DNA of 64,000 nt, from contig NZ_CP028271.1 in the NCBI RefSeq assembly GCF_009914055.1, positions 2,232,001 through 2,296,000 of the forward strand, in the 5' to 3' direction. The notes under the pieces are model-generated. The model was not told the origin of the DNA. It ran no database searches and saw nothing but the letters and a program-made list of their open reading frames with translations. This document shows, piece by piece, positions 17,721-27,160 of this stretch (its first letter is position 1; each line of letters begins with the position of its first letter). The stretch comes from Mixta intestinalis. Its GTDB lineage: Bacteria > Pseudomonadota > Gammaproteobacteria > Enterobacterales > Enterobacteriaceae. The position numbers were made by a program, and so were the translations under genes.

Positions 17721-19520
17721 TTAGCGGTCCACGTCTGACATAACAAAATCGATACTACCCAGGTATACGATCAAGTCGGATACCAGGCTACCTCGGATCA
17801 CCGATGGGATCTGCTGCAGGTGCGGGAAGCTTGGCGTACGAATACGCGTGCGGTAACTTACGGTGCTGCCGTCGCTGGTCAGGTAGTAACTGTTGATTCC
17901 CTTCGTTGCCTCGATCATCTGGAACGATTCGTTAGCAGGCATCACCGGCCCCCACGAAACCTGTAAGAAATGGGTGATCAGCGTTTCAATATGCTGCAAC
18001 GTGCGCTCTTTCGGCGGCGGCGTGGTCAGCGGATGATCGGCTTTAAACGGCCCGGCTGGCATATTGTTCAGACACTGCTCAAGAATGCGCAGGCTCTGCC
18101 ATATTTCTTCCAGTTTCAGCAGCACGCGGCTGTAGGCATCACTGACGCCATTGCCGACCGGAATGTCGAAATCGAAATTTTCATAACCTGAATAAGGACG
18201 AGCTTTGCGTACGTCGAAATCGATGCCGGTAGCGCGCAGCGCCGCGCCGGTGGTGCCCCACGCCAGCGCCTCATCTTTACCGTAGGCGGAAACACCTTTG
18301 GCACGTCCTACCAGCACGCTGTTTTTCAGCGCGACGGTTTTATACTCTTTCAGGCGCTTCGGCATCCAGTCGAGGAACTGGCGCATCAGACGCTCCCAGC
18401 CGTTCGGCAGATCGTGCGCTACGCCGCCGATACGGAACCAGGCCGGGTGCATACGGAAACCGGTGATCGCTTCCACCACGTCGTAAATTTTCTGACGATC
18501 GGTAAAGGCAAAGAACACCGGCGTCATTGCACCAACGTCCTGAATAAAGGTGGAGATGTAGAGCAGATGGCTGTTAATGCGGAACAGCTCAGAGAGCATC
18601 ACGCGAATAACGTTGACGCGATCCGGCACCACAATGCCCGCCAGCTTCTCTACCGCCAGCACATAAGGCATTTCGTTAACGCAGCCGCCCAGGTATTCCA
18701 CGCGATCGGTGTAAGGAATGTAGCTGTGCCAGGACTGGCGCTCGCCCATCTTCTCCGCCCCGCGATGGTGATAACCGATATCGGGCACGCAATCGACGAT
18801 CTCTTCACCATCCAGCTGCAGAATGATGCGGAATGCACCGTGCGCTGACGGATGGTTCGGGCCAAGGTTGAGGAACATAAAGTCCTGGTTTTCGGTGCCG
18901 CGTTTCATCCCCCACTCTTCCGGTTTGAAGAGCAGCGCTTCCATTTCCAGATCTTCTTTCTGTTTGGTCAGTTCGTAAGGATCGAACTCGGTAGCGCGTG
19001 CCGGGTAATCTTTACGCAGCGGATGCCCTTCCCAGGTCGGCGGCATCATGATGCGAGACAGGTGCGGGTGACCATCGAAGGTTATGCCGAACATGTCCCA
19101 CGTTTCACGCTCGTACCAGTTGGCGTTAGGAAAGAGTTTGGTAAAGGTCGGCAGGTGCAGGTCATTTTCAGACAAGGCGACCTTGAGCATGATGTCGCGA
19201 TTACGTTCAATGGACAGCAGGTGATAGAACACCGAAAAATCAGCCGCAGGCAACCCCTGACGGTGGGTGCGCAGACGCTCATCCATACCGTGTAGATCGT
19301 AAAGCATTACATAGGGTTTCGGCAGCTTACGCAGGAATTCCCCGATTTCCAGCAGCTGTTCGCGTTTTACCCAAACCACCGGCATGCCGGTACGGGTAGG
19401 CTGAACAGTAAAGGCATCCGGCCCAAAACGATTACGCAGCTCGCCGATTACAGGATCGTCCAGGTGATCCTGGGTTTGCCATGCAGGCTGAGCGAGGTCT
19501 TGCGTGGTTAAATCTGTCAT
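17721..19520 (-). CDS. nuoC: NADH-quinone oxidoreductase fused subunit C/D
   Basis: 599 residues. It is the fusion of NuoC and NuoD typical of Enterobacterales. The N-terminal third is the 30-kDa-type subunit (NWYERETWDMFGITFDGHPH, then the PRIM-type RIMMPPTWEGHPLRKDYP). From about residue 205 the 49-kDa-type NuoD begins (NLGPNHPSAHGAFRIILQLD). NuoD forms the quinone site together with NuoB; the conserved His of GPNHPSAHG and VPDIGYHHRGAEKMGE are present. A 115-bp spacer separates it from nuoB upstream. Confidence 0.97.
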   Translation of the reverse strand: MTDLTTQDLAQPAWQTQDHLDDPVIGELRNRFGPDAFTVQPTRTGMPVVWVKREQLLEIGEFLRKLPKPYVMLYDLHGMDERLRTHRQGLPAADFSVFYHLLSIERNRDIMLKVALSENDLHLPTFTKLFPNANWYERETWDMFGITFDGHPHLSRIMMPPTWEGHPLRKDYPARATEFDPYELTKQKEDLEMEALLFKPEEWGMKRGTENQDFMFLNLGPNHPSAHGAFRIILQLDGEEIVDCVPDIGYHHRGAEKMGERQSWHSYIPYTDRVEYLGGCVNEMPYVLAVEKLAGIVVPDRVNVIRVMLSELFRINSHLLYISTFIQDVGAMTPVFFAFTDRQKIYDVVEAITGFRMHPAWFRIGGVAHDLPNGWERLMRQFLDWMPKRLKEYKTVALKNSVLVGRAKGVSAYGKDEALAWGTTGAALRATGIDFDVRKARPYSGYENFDFDIPVGNGVSDAYSRVLLKLEEIWQSLRILEQCLNNMPAGPFKADHPLTTPPPKERTLQHIETLITHFLQVSWGPVMPANESFQMIEATKGINSYYLTSDGSTVSYRTRIRTPSFPHLQQIPSVIRGSLVSDLIVYLGSIDFVMSDVDR

Positions 19521-19635
19521 ACGTTACTCACCATTCTGGCCTGAAAACAGGCGCGAAGTCGTTGGTGTCAGGATGGGGGGCGCGTTGTTTTATAATGTTA
19601 AAGCGATCGTGTCAGGCCCCATCCATACAGTTGCG

Positions 19636-20310
19636 TTAAATTTCGTCCGGGGTACGCAGGTTAGTGACCGCAATGCGTTCCTCGCGTTTCCTTTCTCGCT
19701 CGGACTGCATATTGGCGCGATAAACGCCCTGATCGCCAACCACCCAGGAGAGCGGACGACGCTCTTTACCGATGGATTCCTGTAGCAGCAGCAGCGCCTG
19801 CATATAGGCTTCAGGACGCGGCGGGCAACCGGGAATATAAACATCAACCGGCAGGAACTTATCGACGCCCTGCACAACGGAATAGATATCGTACATGCCG
19901 CCTGAGTTAGCGCAGGCGCCCATGGAGATAACCCATTTTGGCTCCAGCATCTGGTCATACAGGCGTTGAATTACCGGTGCCATTTTTTTAAACGGCGTAC
20001 CGGCCACCACCATAAAATCCGCCTGGCGCGGAGAGGCGCGCAGTACCTCTGCACCAAAACGCGCAACGTCATGCACCGCAGTGAATGACGTCACCATTTC
20101 AACGTAGCAGCAGGAAAGGCCGAAGTTATAGGGCCACAGAGAGTTTTTACGCCCCCAGTTCACCATGTCATGCAGCGCATGCTCCAGTTTGCCCATATAC
20201 ACGCTACGGTGCACATGCTGCTCCAGAGGATCGGTAACGATCTCCTGTTTTTGCAGGGGGTAACGGTCGTTCTCACCGTTGGGGTCTATGCGGGTGAGCG
20301 TATAGTCCAT
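19636..20310 (-). CDS. nuoB: NADH-quinone oxidoreductase subunit B (cluster N2)
   Basis: 224 residues. This peripheral-arm subunit holds the terminal 4Fe-4S cluster N2, which donates electrons to quinone. Ligand cysteines are at 67 and 68 (GLSCCYVEM), about 133 (GACANSGG) and 162 (GCPPRPEAY), matching the family's unusual tandem-Cys arrangement. The short C-terminal tail is variable. It follows nuoA by 15 bp. Confidence 0.97.
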   Translation of the reverse strand: MDYTLTRIDPNGENDRYPLQKQEIVTDPLEQHVHRSVYMGKLEHALHDMVNWGRKNSLWPYNFGLSCCYVEMVTSFTAVHDVARFGAEVLRASPRQADFMVVAGTPFKKMAPVIQRLYDQMLEPKWVISMGACANSGGMYDIYSVVQGVDKFLPVDVYIPGCPPRPEAYMQALLLLQESIGKERRPLSWVVGDQGVYRANMQSERERKREERIAVTNLRTPDEI

Positions 20311-20325
20311 CTTAATGCCTCGCTG

Positions 20326-20763
20326 TTACTGCTTTTGAGGGTTGGTGTGAGTGACTTTGCTGGTATCGACATCCACGCGACGACGCGCAGGTGCCCAATC
20401 CAGCGCGCCAATTCGCACCAGATAGACCAGACCCGCCAACAGCACCAAAATGAAAATTGCGGCTTCGACAAAGCCGACCCAGCCGCTTTCGCGAATAGAA
20501 GTCGACCATGCGTATAAAAAGAGGGCTTCTACGTCGAAGATAACGAAGAACATAGCCACCAGATAGAATTTGGCAGAAAGGCGAAGATGCGTACTACCAA
20601 CCGGATCGATACCGGATTCAAAAGGTATGTTTTTATGGCGTGCACGGGCGCGACCGCCCAACAACCAACCGCCGGTCAGCATAAACAGGCACAGACCAAA
20701 AGCGACAACGATAAAAACAGCGAATGCCCAGTGATGAGCGATAACTTCTGTGGTTGTTGACAT
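20326..20763 (-). CDS. nuoA: NADH-quinone oxidoreductase subunit A
   Basis: 145 residues with three membrane helices. It is the first gene of the operon and a small membrane-arm subunit contacting the quinone site. The family motifs NIPFESGIDPVGSTHLRLSAKFY, split here by the loop that holds the conserved acidic residue and followed by FVIFDVEALFLYAW, are clear. A long 5-prime intergenic region carries the promoter. Confidence 0.96.
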   Translation of the reverse strand: MSTTTEVIAHHWAFAVFIVVAFGLCLFMLTGGWLLGGRARARHKNIPFESGIDPVGSTHLRLSAKFYLVAMFFVIFDVEALFLYAWSTSIRESGWVGFVEAAIFILVLLAGLVYLVRIGALDWAPARRRVDVDTSKVTHTNPQKQ

Positions 20764-21320
20764 ACTCTTTGCTTACTCATCAAAAGTGGCGTTTAGCGTC
20801 CTGCGAAGCCGATGGCGAGAACACACCACATTAATTCAAGGGAAGGATAAAAACCTTATAAATTATGCTGTCATTAACCTATAAGCAGCAATTTAATGGG
20901 GATTTTTACCCCTTTCTATAACCTTTTGTCAACTTTGACAAAGATATCCACACGTTAATTTACACTTGCATCATCTTATTAACATAAGGTGCGCAAGCAT
21001 CAGGCTAAATCGTGTCAGTTTCAAGATGTAAATTAAGTGTAGTGGGTATTGCACGGATAGATCGCACATTTAACAAACATATTCTGACAGGAAACTTGAA
21101 GATTTCCTTCCCCAAAGCAGGGTTATTTTTTTGATCCAGAACACAGTTTGAATTTTTTAGATAAAAAAACCGCCAGATTGCTGACCATTTTTTTATCAGA
21201 AAGCGCGCCAGTCGCTATACAGGCAAAAATTTTTTTGTACAGCGCGGTACGTTTCATTTTTATTGAAATGGTGAAAAAAAAGCCAGTAAAAAAGAGAAAA
21301 CGATCGCCAAAAAAGCCTGT
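20764..21320. other. Long intergenic region upstream of nuoA
   Basis: About 560 bp, AT-rich. It holds the nuo promoter region, including an 18-bp dyad (20925-20942) and a candidate promoter, and a short plus-strand lysine-rich reading frame near its far end. In E. coli the corresponding region binds several global regulators (ArcA, NarL, Fis, IHF); I could not confirm individual sites here by eye. Confidence 0.5.
20903..20932 (-). promoter_or_regulatory. Candidate nuo operon promoter within a dyad
   Basis: On the minus strand a consensus -35 TTGACA (20932-20927) is followed after 18 bases by TAAAAA (20908-20903), pointing at nuoA 140 bp downstream. The -35 lies inside a perfect dyad, tttgtcaa-ct-ttgacaaa (20925-20942), so it also reads TTGACA on the plus strand. 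The -10 is poor, so this is a candidate only. Confidence 0.35.
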
Positions 21321-21336
21321 AAAAAAAGCCTCTTAG
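21148..21336 (+). CDS. Doubtful small lysine-rich ORF
   Basis: A 62-codon plus-strand frame, or just 22 codons from the inner ATG at 21268. Its tail MVKKKPVKKRKRSPKKPVKK is made of two similar KKPVKK units. The stop lies inside the stem of a bidirectional terminator, which could give the frame a natural 3-prime end, but no Shine-Dalgarno sequence is visible before either start, and A-rich DNA readily yields such peptides. It could equally be a short transcript ending at the terminator. Coding status is unproven. Confidence 0.2.
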   Translation: MNFLDKKTARLLTIFLSESAPVAIQAKIFLYSAVRFIFIEMVKKKPVKKRKRSPKKPVKKAS

Positions 21337-21364
21337 CGCTTGTTTGCGCCGAGAGGCTTTTTTA
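21321..21364. terminator. Bidirectional terminator after lrhA
   Basis: The stem aaagcctct / agaggcttt (21325-21333 with 21352-21360) has an inner GCGC/GCGC pairing. A seven-base A-run lies on one side (21321-21327) and a T-run on the other. On the minus strand it lies about 60 bp past the lrhA stop and serves as its terminator. On the plus strand it could stop any transcript from the nuoA-lrhA gap. Confidence 0.8.
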
Positions 21365-21421
21365 TCACGGTTTATTTTAACAATTACCGTTTCGAATGAG
21401 AAAAGTTCTCATTTTTAATAC

Positions 21422-22348
21422 TTATTCTTCATCATCCAGTAACATTGCATCGCCCTGACCGGCCAGCGCAAGGTTATACGGATCGTTGCTGGATTCCATC
21501 GCGTTAAAAATCGCCAGCGCCAGCTCATTTTCGCTGTCCGGGTTACGGCACAGCAGATATTGCGTATCAGGCAGCACCGGCAAGCCTTCGGCAGCACCCA
21601 TAACGCGCAGTTCCGGGCTCATCATCTCTACCGGACGTGCAGTAACGCCCAGACCCGCTTTAACGGCCGCGCGTACTGCCGCCAGCGTTGAGGCAACGTA
21701 AGAGATACGCCACGGAATGCCCGCTTCGTTCAGATGATCGATCGCCATATCGCGGTACGGGCTCGGCTCGTCCAGCAGCACCAGAGGAATGGCTTCCCCA
21801 CGCTGGAAAATATAGTCTGCGGCGCAGTACCACAGCGTCGGAGAAGTACGCAGTACTTGATGAGTAAAGGAGCCGGGGCTGGAGGTGGTAACCACCAGAT
21901 CCACTTCACCTTGATTCAGCATTTCCATCATAAATGGATTACGCTTCACGCGTACGTCGATCGCCAGCTTCGGATAAACAGAGGTTACACGGTTCAGCAA
22001 GAACGGCAGAATGGTATCTGAAGTATCGTCAGAAGCCCCGATAGTCAGTACGCCCTGTACGTTGCTGTACATCAGTGACGTACAGGCTTCATCATTAAAG
22101 CGTAAAATTTTACGGGCATAGCCCAGTAGCTGAATACCATGCTCGGTTAGCAATTTATTACGACCGTGACGAGCAAACAGCTCTTTACCTACCAGCTGTT
22201 CCAGGCGTTGCATCTGCTGGCTGACCGCTGACTGGGTTCTGCATACGGCAGCTGCTGCGGCAGCAAAAGTATTAAGATCTGCTACAGCAACAAACGTTCT
22301 CAGCAGATCGAGATCGAGATTAAGTATCGGACGATTTGCATTAGTCAT
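21422..22348 (-). CDS. lrhA: LysR-type regulator LrhA (HexA/PecT family)
   Basis: 308 residues from ATG at 22348 (MTNANRPILNLDLDLLRTF, matching LrhA); a GTG four codons earlier is possible. The N-terminal winged helix-turn-helix is almost identical to the family (LNTFAAAAAAVCRTQSAVSQ), followed by a substrate-binding-like effector domain. In E. coli LrhA represses flhDC and motility; in plant-associated relatives HexA/PecT controls virulence and exoenzymes. The role here is inferred from orthology. The C-terminal tail is diverged and acidic. It is transcribed alone, with a long upstream region and a terminator downstream. Confidence 0.93.
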   Translation of the reverse strand: MTNANRPILNLDLDLLRTFVAVADLNTFAAAAAAVCRTQSAVSQQMQRLEQLVGKELFARHGRNKLLTEHGIQLLGYARKILRFNDEACTSLMYSNVQGVLTIGASDDTSDTILPFLLNRVTSVYPKLAIDVRVKRNPFMMEMLNQGEVDLVVTTSSPGSFTHQVLRTSPTLWYCAADYIFQRGEAIPLVLLDEPSPYRDMAIDHLNEAGIPWRISYVASTLAAVRAAVKAGLGVTARPVEMMSPELRVMGAAEGLPVLPDTQYLLCRNPDSENELALAIFNAMESSNDPYNLALAGQGDAMLLDDEE

Positions 22349-23343
22349 ATTTTTCTTCACTTATAAATTTTTAATAACAACTACCCTGGTGTGACTGCCG
22401 TCGTTCAAATGGCGGACGGAGTTTAATATGGCAAAAATGACGTTTCCAGACTGCAGAAACGACAGCTTAAACGACTAAAGAAAAGCTGCTGTTCACCAAT
22501 ACTGCTGGAGGAAATGCATACAAAACCGCCAGTGCCGCCAGTATTTAAGATTAATTATCATTTAGCGCTTAAGCGCTAACATTACGAACGCAAGTTGCGC
22601 TCCGCTTATTGATGGAAACCACGCCAGCTTCAGGCAAGCTAACGTCGGGGCCGCTGGTTCATAACTTCGATATAAGGCGTCAGCAAAGCTGCATGACGCA
22701 AAAATGTAATAAATTATCGGACTTAATCTCCGGCTGCATCGCTTTAACCTGAACAACAAACGAGCATGCCTGTTTTTGTCACAAAGTCCGTTGATGGATA
22801 TCCTGCCACATTGACGCCTACTTTTTAAGCCCCAATCGCATTTTTCTTATCAATAAAGCATCATTTTAGCATTAATACGGCTTTTTTTCGGGATTGCTTT
22901 TTCTTACCGATCGCCGGAAAAGTAACCCAATGCGTAGCAGGAGATGCGGGATTCATACGATGACGGAAAAGCCGGGACGAAGTTTCATTATTCTTTGGCC
23001 CTCTTAATCCTTCTTTAAGTAGTAAAATTTAACTGTTTCATTCTGTATCAATCTACTTTTTTTATCTTAATTTCATTCTTTTTCTGATAAGCATCTCAAA
23101 CCGTTATGGCAAATTTACACTAATACACCAGAAGACAGTTATAAATTCTGATTTATATCTTAAAGTCAGTTTTTTAAACCAGATAAATCTCGCTGCATAC
23201 TGTTGCATGCCAGTAAGTGTCCCCTTATCTGGCGGTTGCGCCCAAAGCCTGTTCAGCCCTTCAAAACCAGGCATCAGAGGAGTAAATTGGGCTGGTTTAT
23301 TTCCACGGCAGGAACGCAGTTCTGTCAGTAAAGGCGCTAAGTA
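22349..23343. other. Long lrhA-alaA intergenic region
   Basis: About 1 kb between divergently transcribed genes, with no convincing gene. It contains the inverted repeat cgtttc / gaaacg (about 22451-22471), of the spacing LysR-type regulators bind, close to lrhA. It also has a perfect 16-bp palindrome tagcgcttaagcgcta at 22563-22578. A long leader for lrhA is known in E. coli, so much of this may be untranslated leader. The last 150 bp before alaA have no strong Shine-Dalgarno sequence. Confidence 0.5.
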
Positions 23344-24561
23344 ATGAATACAATTATCGAAAAATCTTCCAAGCTGGATAATGTTTGCTATGACATTCGC
23401 GGCCCGGTGTTGAAAGAGGCCAAACGTCTGGAAGAAGAAGGCAACAAGGTACTTAAGCTTAACATCGGCAACCCTGCCCCGTTTGGCTTTGAAGCGCCGG
23501 ATGAGATCCTGGTAGATGTGATCCGCAACCTGCCGGGAGCACAAGGTTACAGCGATTCGAAAGGGCTTTATTCAGCACGTAAAGCCATTATGCAGCACTA
23601 TCAGGCGCGCGATATGCGCGATGTGACCGTTGAGGATATTTATATCGGCAACGGCGTCTCCGAACTAATTGTGCAGTCGATGCAGGCACTGTTAAACAGC
23701 GGTGATGAAATGCTGGTGCCTGCGCCCGATTATCCACTCTGGACTGCCGCAGTCTCGCTTTCCAGCGGCAAGGCCGTACATTACCTGTGTGATGAGTCCG
23801 CCGGCTGGTTCCCCGATCTGGCCGATATCCGCAGTAAAATTACCCCGCGCACGCGCGGTATCGTGATAATCAACCCGAACAACCCGACCGGTGCCGTTTA
23901 CAGCAAAGCGCTGCTGATGGAAATTGTTGAGATTGCACGTGAACATAATCTGATCATTTTTGCGGATGAGATTTACGATAAGATTCTCTATGATGCCGCG
24001 CAGCACCACTCTATCGCCGCGCTGGCGCCCGATCTGCTTACCGTTACCTTTAACGGCTTGTCAAAGACCTACCGCGTCGCCGGTTTCCGTCAGGGCTGGA
24101 TGGTGCTTAACGGTCCGAAAAAGCACGCGAAAGGATATATCGAAGGGCTGGAAATGCTCGCTTCAATGCGCCTGTGCGCCAACGTTCCGGCGCAGCATGC
24201 TATCCAGACCGCGCTGGGCGGCTATCAGAGCATTAATGAATTTATCATGCCCGGCGGACGCCTTTATGAACAGCGCCAGCGCGCCTGGGAGCTGATTAAT
24301 CAAATTCCCGGCGTCAGCTGCGTGAAGCCGGAAGGCGCGCTCTATATGTTCCCGCGCATTGATGCAAAAAAATTCAACCTACATGACGATCAGAAAATGG
24401 TGCTGGATTTTCTGCTACAGGAAAAAGTGCTGCTGGTGCAGGGTTCCGCCTTTAACTGGCCGTGGCCGGACCATGTGCGTATCGTTACTCTGCCGCGCGT
24501 TGACGATCTGGAACTCGCCATCGGCAAATTCGGACGTTTCCTTGAAGGTTATCACCAGTAA
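23344..24561 (+). CDS. alaA: Glutamate-pyruvate aminotransferase AlaA
   Basis: 405 residues, the same as E. coli AlaA (formerly YfbQ). It is a class I PLP-dependent aminotransferase making alanine from pyruvate with glutamate as donor. Conserved features: GNGVSELIVQ (PLP phosphate region), INPNNPTGAVYS, FADEIYDKI (Asp contacting the PLP ring nitrogen), and the PLP lysine in NGLSKTYRVAGFRQGW at about residue 240. The start ATG has only a weak ribosome binding site, but the N-terminus (MNTIIEKSSKLDNVCYDIRG) fits the family. yfbR follows 118 bp downstream. Confidence 0.95.
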   Translation: MNTIIEKSSKLDNVCYDIRGPVLKEAKRLEEEGNKVLKLNIGNPAPFGFEAPDEILVDVIRNLPGAQGYSDSKGLYSARKAIMQHYQARDMRDVTVEDIYIGNGVSELIVQSMQALLNSGDEMLVPAPDYPLWTAAVSLSSGKAVHYLCDESAGWFPDLADIRSKITPRTRGIVIINPNNPTGAVYSKALLMEIVEIAREHNLIIFADEIYDKILYDAAQHHSIAALAPDLLTVTFNGLSKTYRVAGFRQGWMVLNGPKKHAKGYIEGLEMLASMRLCANVPAQHAIQTALGGYQSINEFIMPGGRLYEQRQRAWELINQIPGVSCVKPEGALYMFPRIDAKKFNLHDDQKMVLDFLLQEKVLLVQGSAFNWPWPDHVRIVTLPRVDDLELAIGKFGRFLEGYHQ

Positions 24562-24679
24562 GCCAGCAGGCCAGTTACGCGCCTGTGGGCTGTAGCCGAT
24601 CGCATGAAAAGGCTATACTCTGGCTGCGGAGATCGGGTTCGCCGTTTTCCGCAGCCCGCCTGAAGGAGAAGCCTTGTCG

Positions 24680-25279
24680 ATGAAGCAGAGTCACTTTTTT
24701 GCCCACCTTTCCCGTCTGAAACTGATTAACCGCTGGCCGCTAATGCGTAATGTGCGCACGGAAAACGTTTCCGAACACAGTCAGCAGGTGGCGACGGTGG
24801 CCCATGCGCTGGCCGTGATTAAAAATAAATTGTTTAACGGTAATCTGAATGCAGAACGCATCGCCCTGATTGCGCTCTATCATGATGCCAGCGAAGTGCT
24901 GACCGGAGATTTGCCGACGCCGGTAAAGTATTACAACGCGCAGATTGCCCATGAATATAAAAAAATTGAGGAGATTGCGCGCCACAAGTTAATTGAGATG
25001 CTGCCCGCCGAGATACAGGATGCGTGGCGTCCGTTGCTGGATGAGCAGCTGCAAAACGAGGAAGAAACGGCCATTCTGAAGCAGGCCGATGCGCTGTGTG
25101 CCTACCTGAAATGCCTGGAGGAACTTTCCGCCGGTAATAACGAATTCCGCCGGGCGCTAGCGCGCCTTGAGAAGACTTTGCAGCAACGCCGCAGCGAAGA
25201 GATGGACTACTTTATCTCGGTCTTCGTCCCCAGCTTCAACCTGTCGCTGGACGAAATCTCTCAGGACACGCCGCTGTAA
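24680..25279 (+). CDS. yfbR: 5-prime-deoxynucleotidase YfbR
   Basis: 199 residues from ATG at 24680; an in-frame TTG two codons earlier is possible, but MKQSHFFAHLSRLKLINRW is the family start, and AAGGAG lies 11 bases upstream. It is an HD-domain phosphohydrolase that removes phosphate from deoxyribonucleoside 5-prime-monophosphates, part of nucleotide pool control. Metal ligands are visible: SEHSQQVATVAHAL, the HD pair in YHDASEVLTGDLPTPVKY, and the later Asp in KQADALCAYLK. It converges with yfbS; the stops are one base apart. Confidence 0.95.
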   Translation: MKQSHFFAHLSRLKLINRWPLMRNVRTENVSEHSQQVATVAHALAVIKNKLFNGNLNAERIALIALYHDASEVLTGDLPTPVKYYNAQIAHEYKKIEEIARHKLIEMLPAEIQDAWRPLLDEQLQNEEETAILKQADALCAYLKCLEELSAGNNEFRRALARLEKTLQQRRSEEMDYFISVFVPSFNLSLDEISQDTPL

Positions 25280-25280
25280 A

Positions 25281-27119
25281 TCAGAACGGAAACAGTAGCG
25301 GTACCAGCAATACACTGACCACCATCACCACCAGCGTAAAAGGCACGCCAATTTTCACAAAGTCGCCGAAACGATAACCACCGGGGCCAAGTACCAGCGT
25401 GTTCACCGGTGAAGAGACCGGCGTCATAAAAGCGGCAGAGGCGGCAATAGCGATGATCATGGTGAAAGGATAAGGCGATACACCCATCTGATGCGCCGCC
25501 GCAATGCCGATCGGTGCCATCAGTACCGCCGTTGCCGTATTGGAGATAAACAACCCAATCGTTGCACAGAGCACAAACAGGCAGAGCAGCATCACATGCG
25601 GCCCTTTGCCACCGGCAATATCCATCAGGCCCTGCACCACCAATGCCACGCCACCGGTTTTTTGCAACGCCAGCGCAAACGGCATCATACCGGCGATCAG
25701 AATCAGCCCCGGCCAGTGAATAGCCTTGTAGGCGCTCTCCATATCGATACAGCGGAATTTCCCCATCAGCAGACAGGCGATAATCGCGGCAACGGGGCCT
25801 GGAATAGCATCGGTAATCATCAACGCCACCATCAGCGCCAGGCTAAACAGCGCGTGCGGTGCCTGACTGTGGGCGGGCACCGCATCATCAATTTCGGCGG
25901 GCAGCGCCAGCAGCAGCAGATCGCGTTTTTGCTGCTGTAGCTGACGGATACAGCGCCAGTCACCGATAACCAGCAGCGTATCGCCCAGCTCCAGCGGTTC
26001 ATCGGTCAATGCCCCTTCAACCAGACTATTGCGTCGACGGATGCCGATAACGCTGATCCCGTAGCGGCTGCGAAAACCAATTTCGCGCACGCTTTTACCC
26101 GACAGCTCAGAGTCAGGAATCAGCAGCACTTCCGCCATGCCAACATCACGGGCGCGATCGGAGAAGTAGTCGCCGCGCAGAATAAGCGGCTCCAGCAGCT
26201 GCTCGCTGCAAAACTGGCGCAGATCGATATCGGCGGCGGACATATCGATTAGCAGTACGTCCCCGGCCCGAAAGGTGGTCTCACCGGTAACCGCCACCAT
26301 CACGCGTCGAAAACGACGCCAGCGTTCCAGCCCCACTACGTTAGCACCATATTTTTCACGTAGCTGTAAATCGTCCAGTCGGTGACCAATCAGCGGCGAT
26401 CCGGCGCGAATCGACAAGCGCCGGGCGCGTCCGCTGAGGCGATATTCACGAATCAGATCGCGGAAATTGCGTCGTCGGGACGGAGCGTTGCCGGAGGTGC
26501 TATCAACCGGGGCTGAGGCCAGCCAGTAACGTGCCACCAGCATATAACCCACGCCCAGCACCAGCACGACCAGACCAATAGGCGTGACGGCGAAGAAGCC
26601 AAAGCCCTCCAGCCCTTCGCGCTGTAACTCACTGTTGACCACCAGGTTAGGCGGCGTGGCTACCAATGTCATCATACCGCTGATTAGCGCCGCCACGCTA
26701 AGCGGCATCATCAGCCTTGCGGGTGAAGAGCCGATTTTCGCCGCCACGCTCAGCACCACAGGAATGAAAATCGCCACCACGCCGGTTGAGCTCATAAAGG
26801 CACCCAGCCCGGCTACGGTCAGCATCAGCCAGAAAATCATTTTACTTTCGCTGTTGCCGGCGATTTTTATCAGCCACTCGCCGGTTTGAATCGCCACACC
26901 GGTGCGTACCAGCCCCTCGCCTATCACGAACAGGGCAGCAATCAAAATCACGTTGGGATCGCTGAAACCGATGGTCGCTTCCTGTAATGTCAGCGTGCCG
27001 CTAAGCACAAAAGCGACAATGACCAGCAGCGCCACGACATCCATGCGCAGCCGTCCTGAGACAAACAGCCAAACGGTTACCGCCAGTAAGCACAGCACCC
27101 AAAGAAGTTGATTATTCAC
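25281..27119 (-). CDS. yfbS: SLC13-type membrane transporter with TrkA-C domains
   Basis: 612 residues from GTG at 27119 (NNQLLWVLCLLAVTVWLF), which aligns with the family start and has AAGG just upstream. An ATG at 27158 would add 13 residues and sits right against a terminator stem, so I prefer the GTG. It has two blocks of membrane helices, with the signatures LVATPPNLVVNSEL and ISNTATAVLMAPI typical of divalent anion:sodium symporters. Between them are two cytoplasmic RCK_C/TrkA-C domains (LSIRAGSPLIGHRLDDLQLR and LIPDSELSGKSVREIGFRSR). The substrate is unknown. Confidence 0.9.
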   Translation of the reverse strand: MNNQLLWVLCLLAVTVWLFVSGRLRMDVVALLVIVAFVLSGTLTLQEATIGFSDPNVILIAALFVIGEGLVRTGVAIQTGEWLIKIAGNSESKMIFWLMLTVAGLGAFMSSTGVVAIFIPVVLSVAAKIGSSPARLMMPLSVAALISGMMTLVATPPNLVVNSELQREGLEGFGFFAVTPIGLVVLVLGVGYMLVARYWLASAPVDSTSGNAPSRRRNFRDLIREYRLSGRARRLSIRAGSPLIGHRLDDLQLREKYGANVVGLERWRRFRRVMVAVTGETTFRAGDVLLIDMSAADIDLRQFCSEQLLEPLILRGDYFSDRARDVGMAEVLLIPDSELSGKSVREIGFRSRYGISVIGIRRRNSLVEGALTDEPLELGDTLLVIGDWRCIRQLQQQKRDLLLLALPAEIDDAVPAHSQAPHALFSLALMVALMITDAIPGPVAAIIACLLMGKFRCIDMESAYKAIHWPGLILIAGMMPFALALQKTGGVALVVQGLMDIAGGKGPHVMLLCLFVLCATIGLFISNTATAVLMAPIGIAAAHQMGVSPYPFTMIIAIAASAAFMTPVSSPVNTLVLGPGGYRFGDFVKIGVPFTLVVMVVSVLLVPLLFPF

Positions 27120-27160
27120 AGCCTTTTCCGCGTCAGAGAATTCCTTTACGCGCAGCATGC

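Noticed and set aside
22562..22759. 65-codon minus-strand frame in the lrhA upstream region
   Set aside because: No ribosome binding site or family resemblance, and its end overlaps the 16-bp palindrome; best treated as leader or intergenic DNA.
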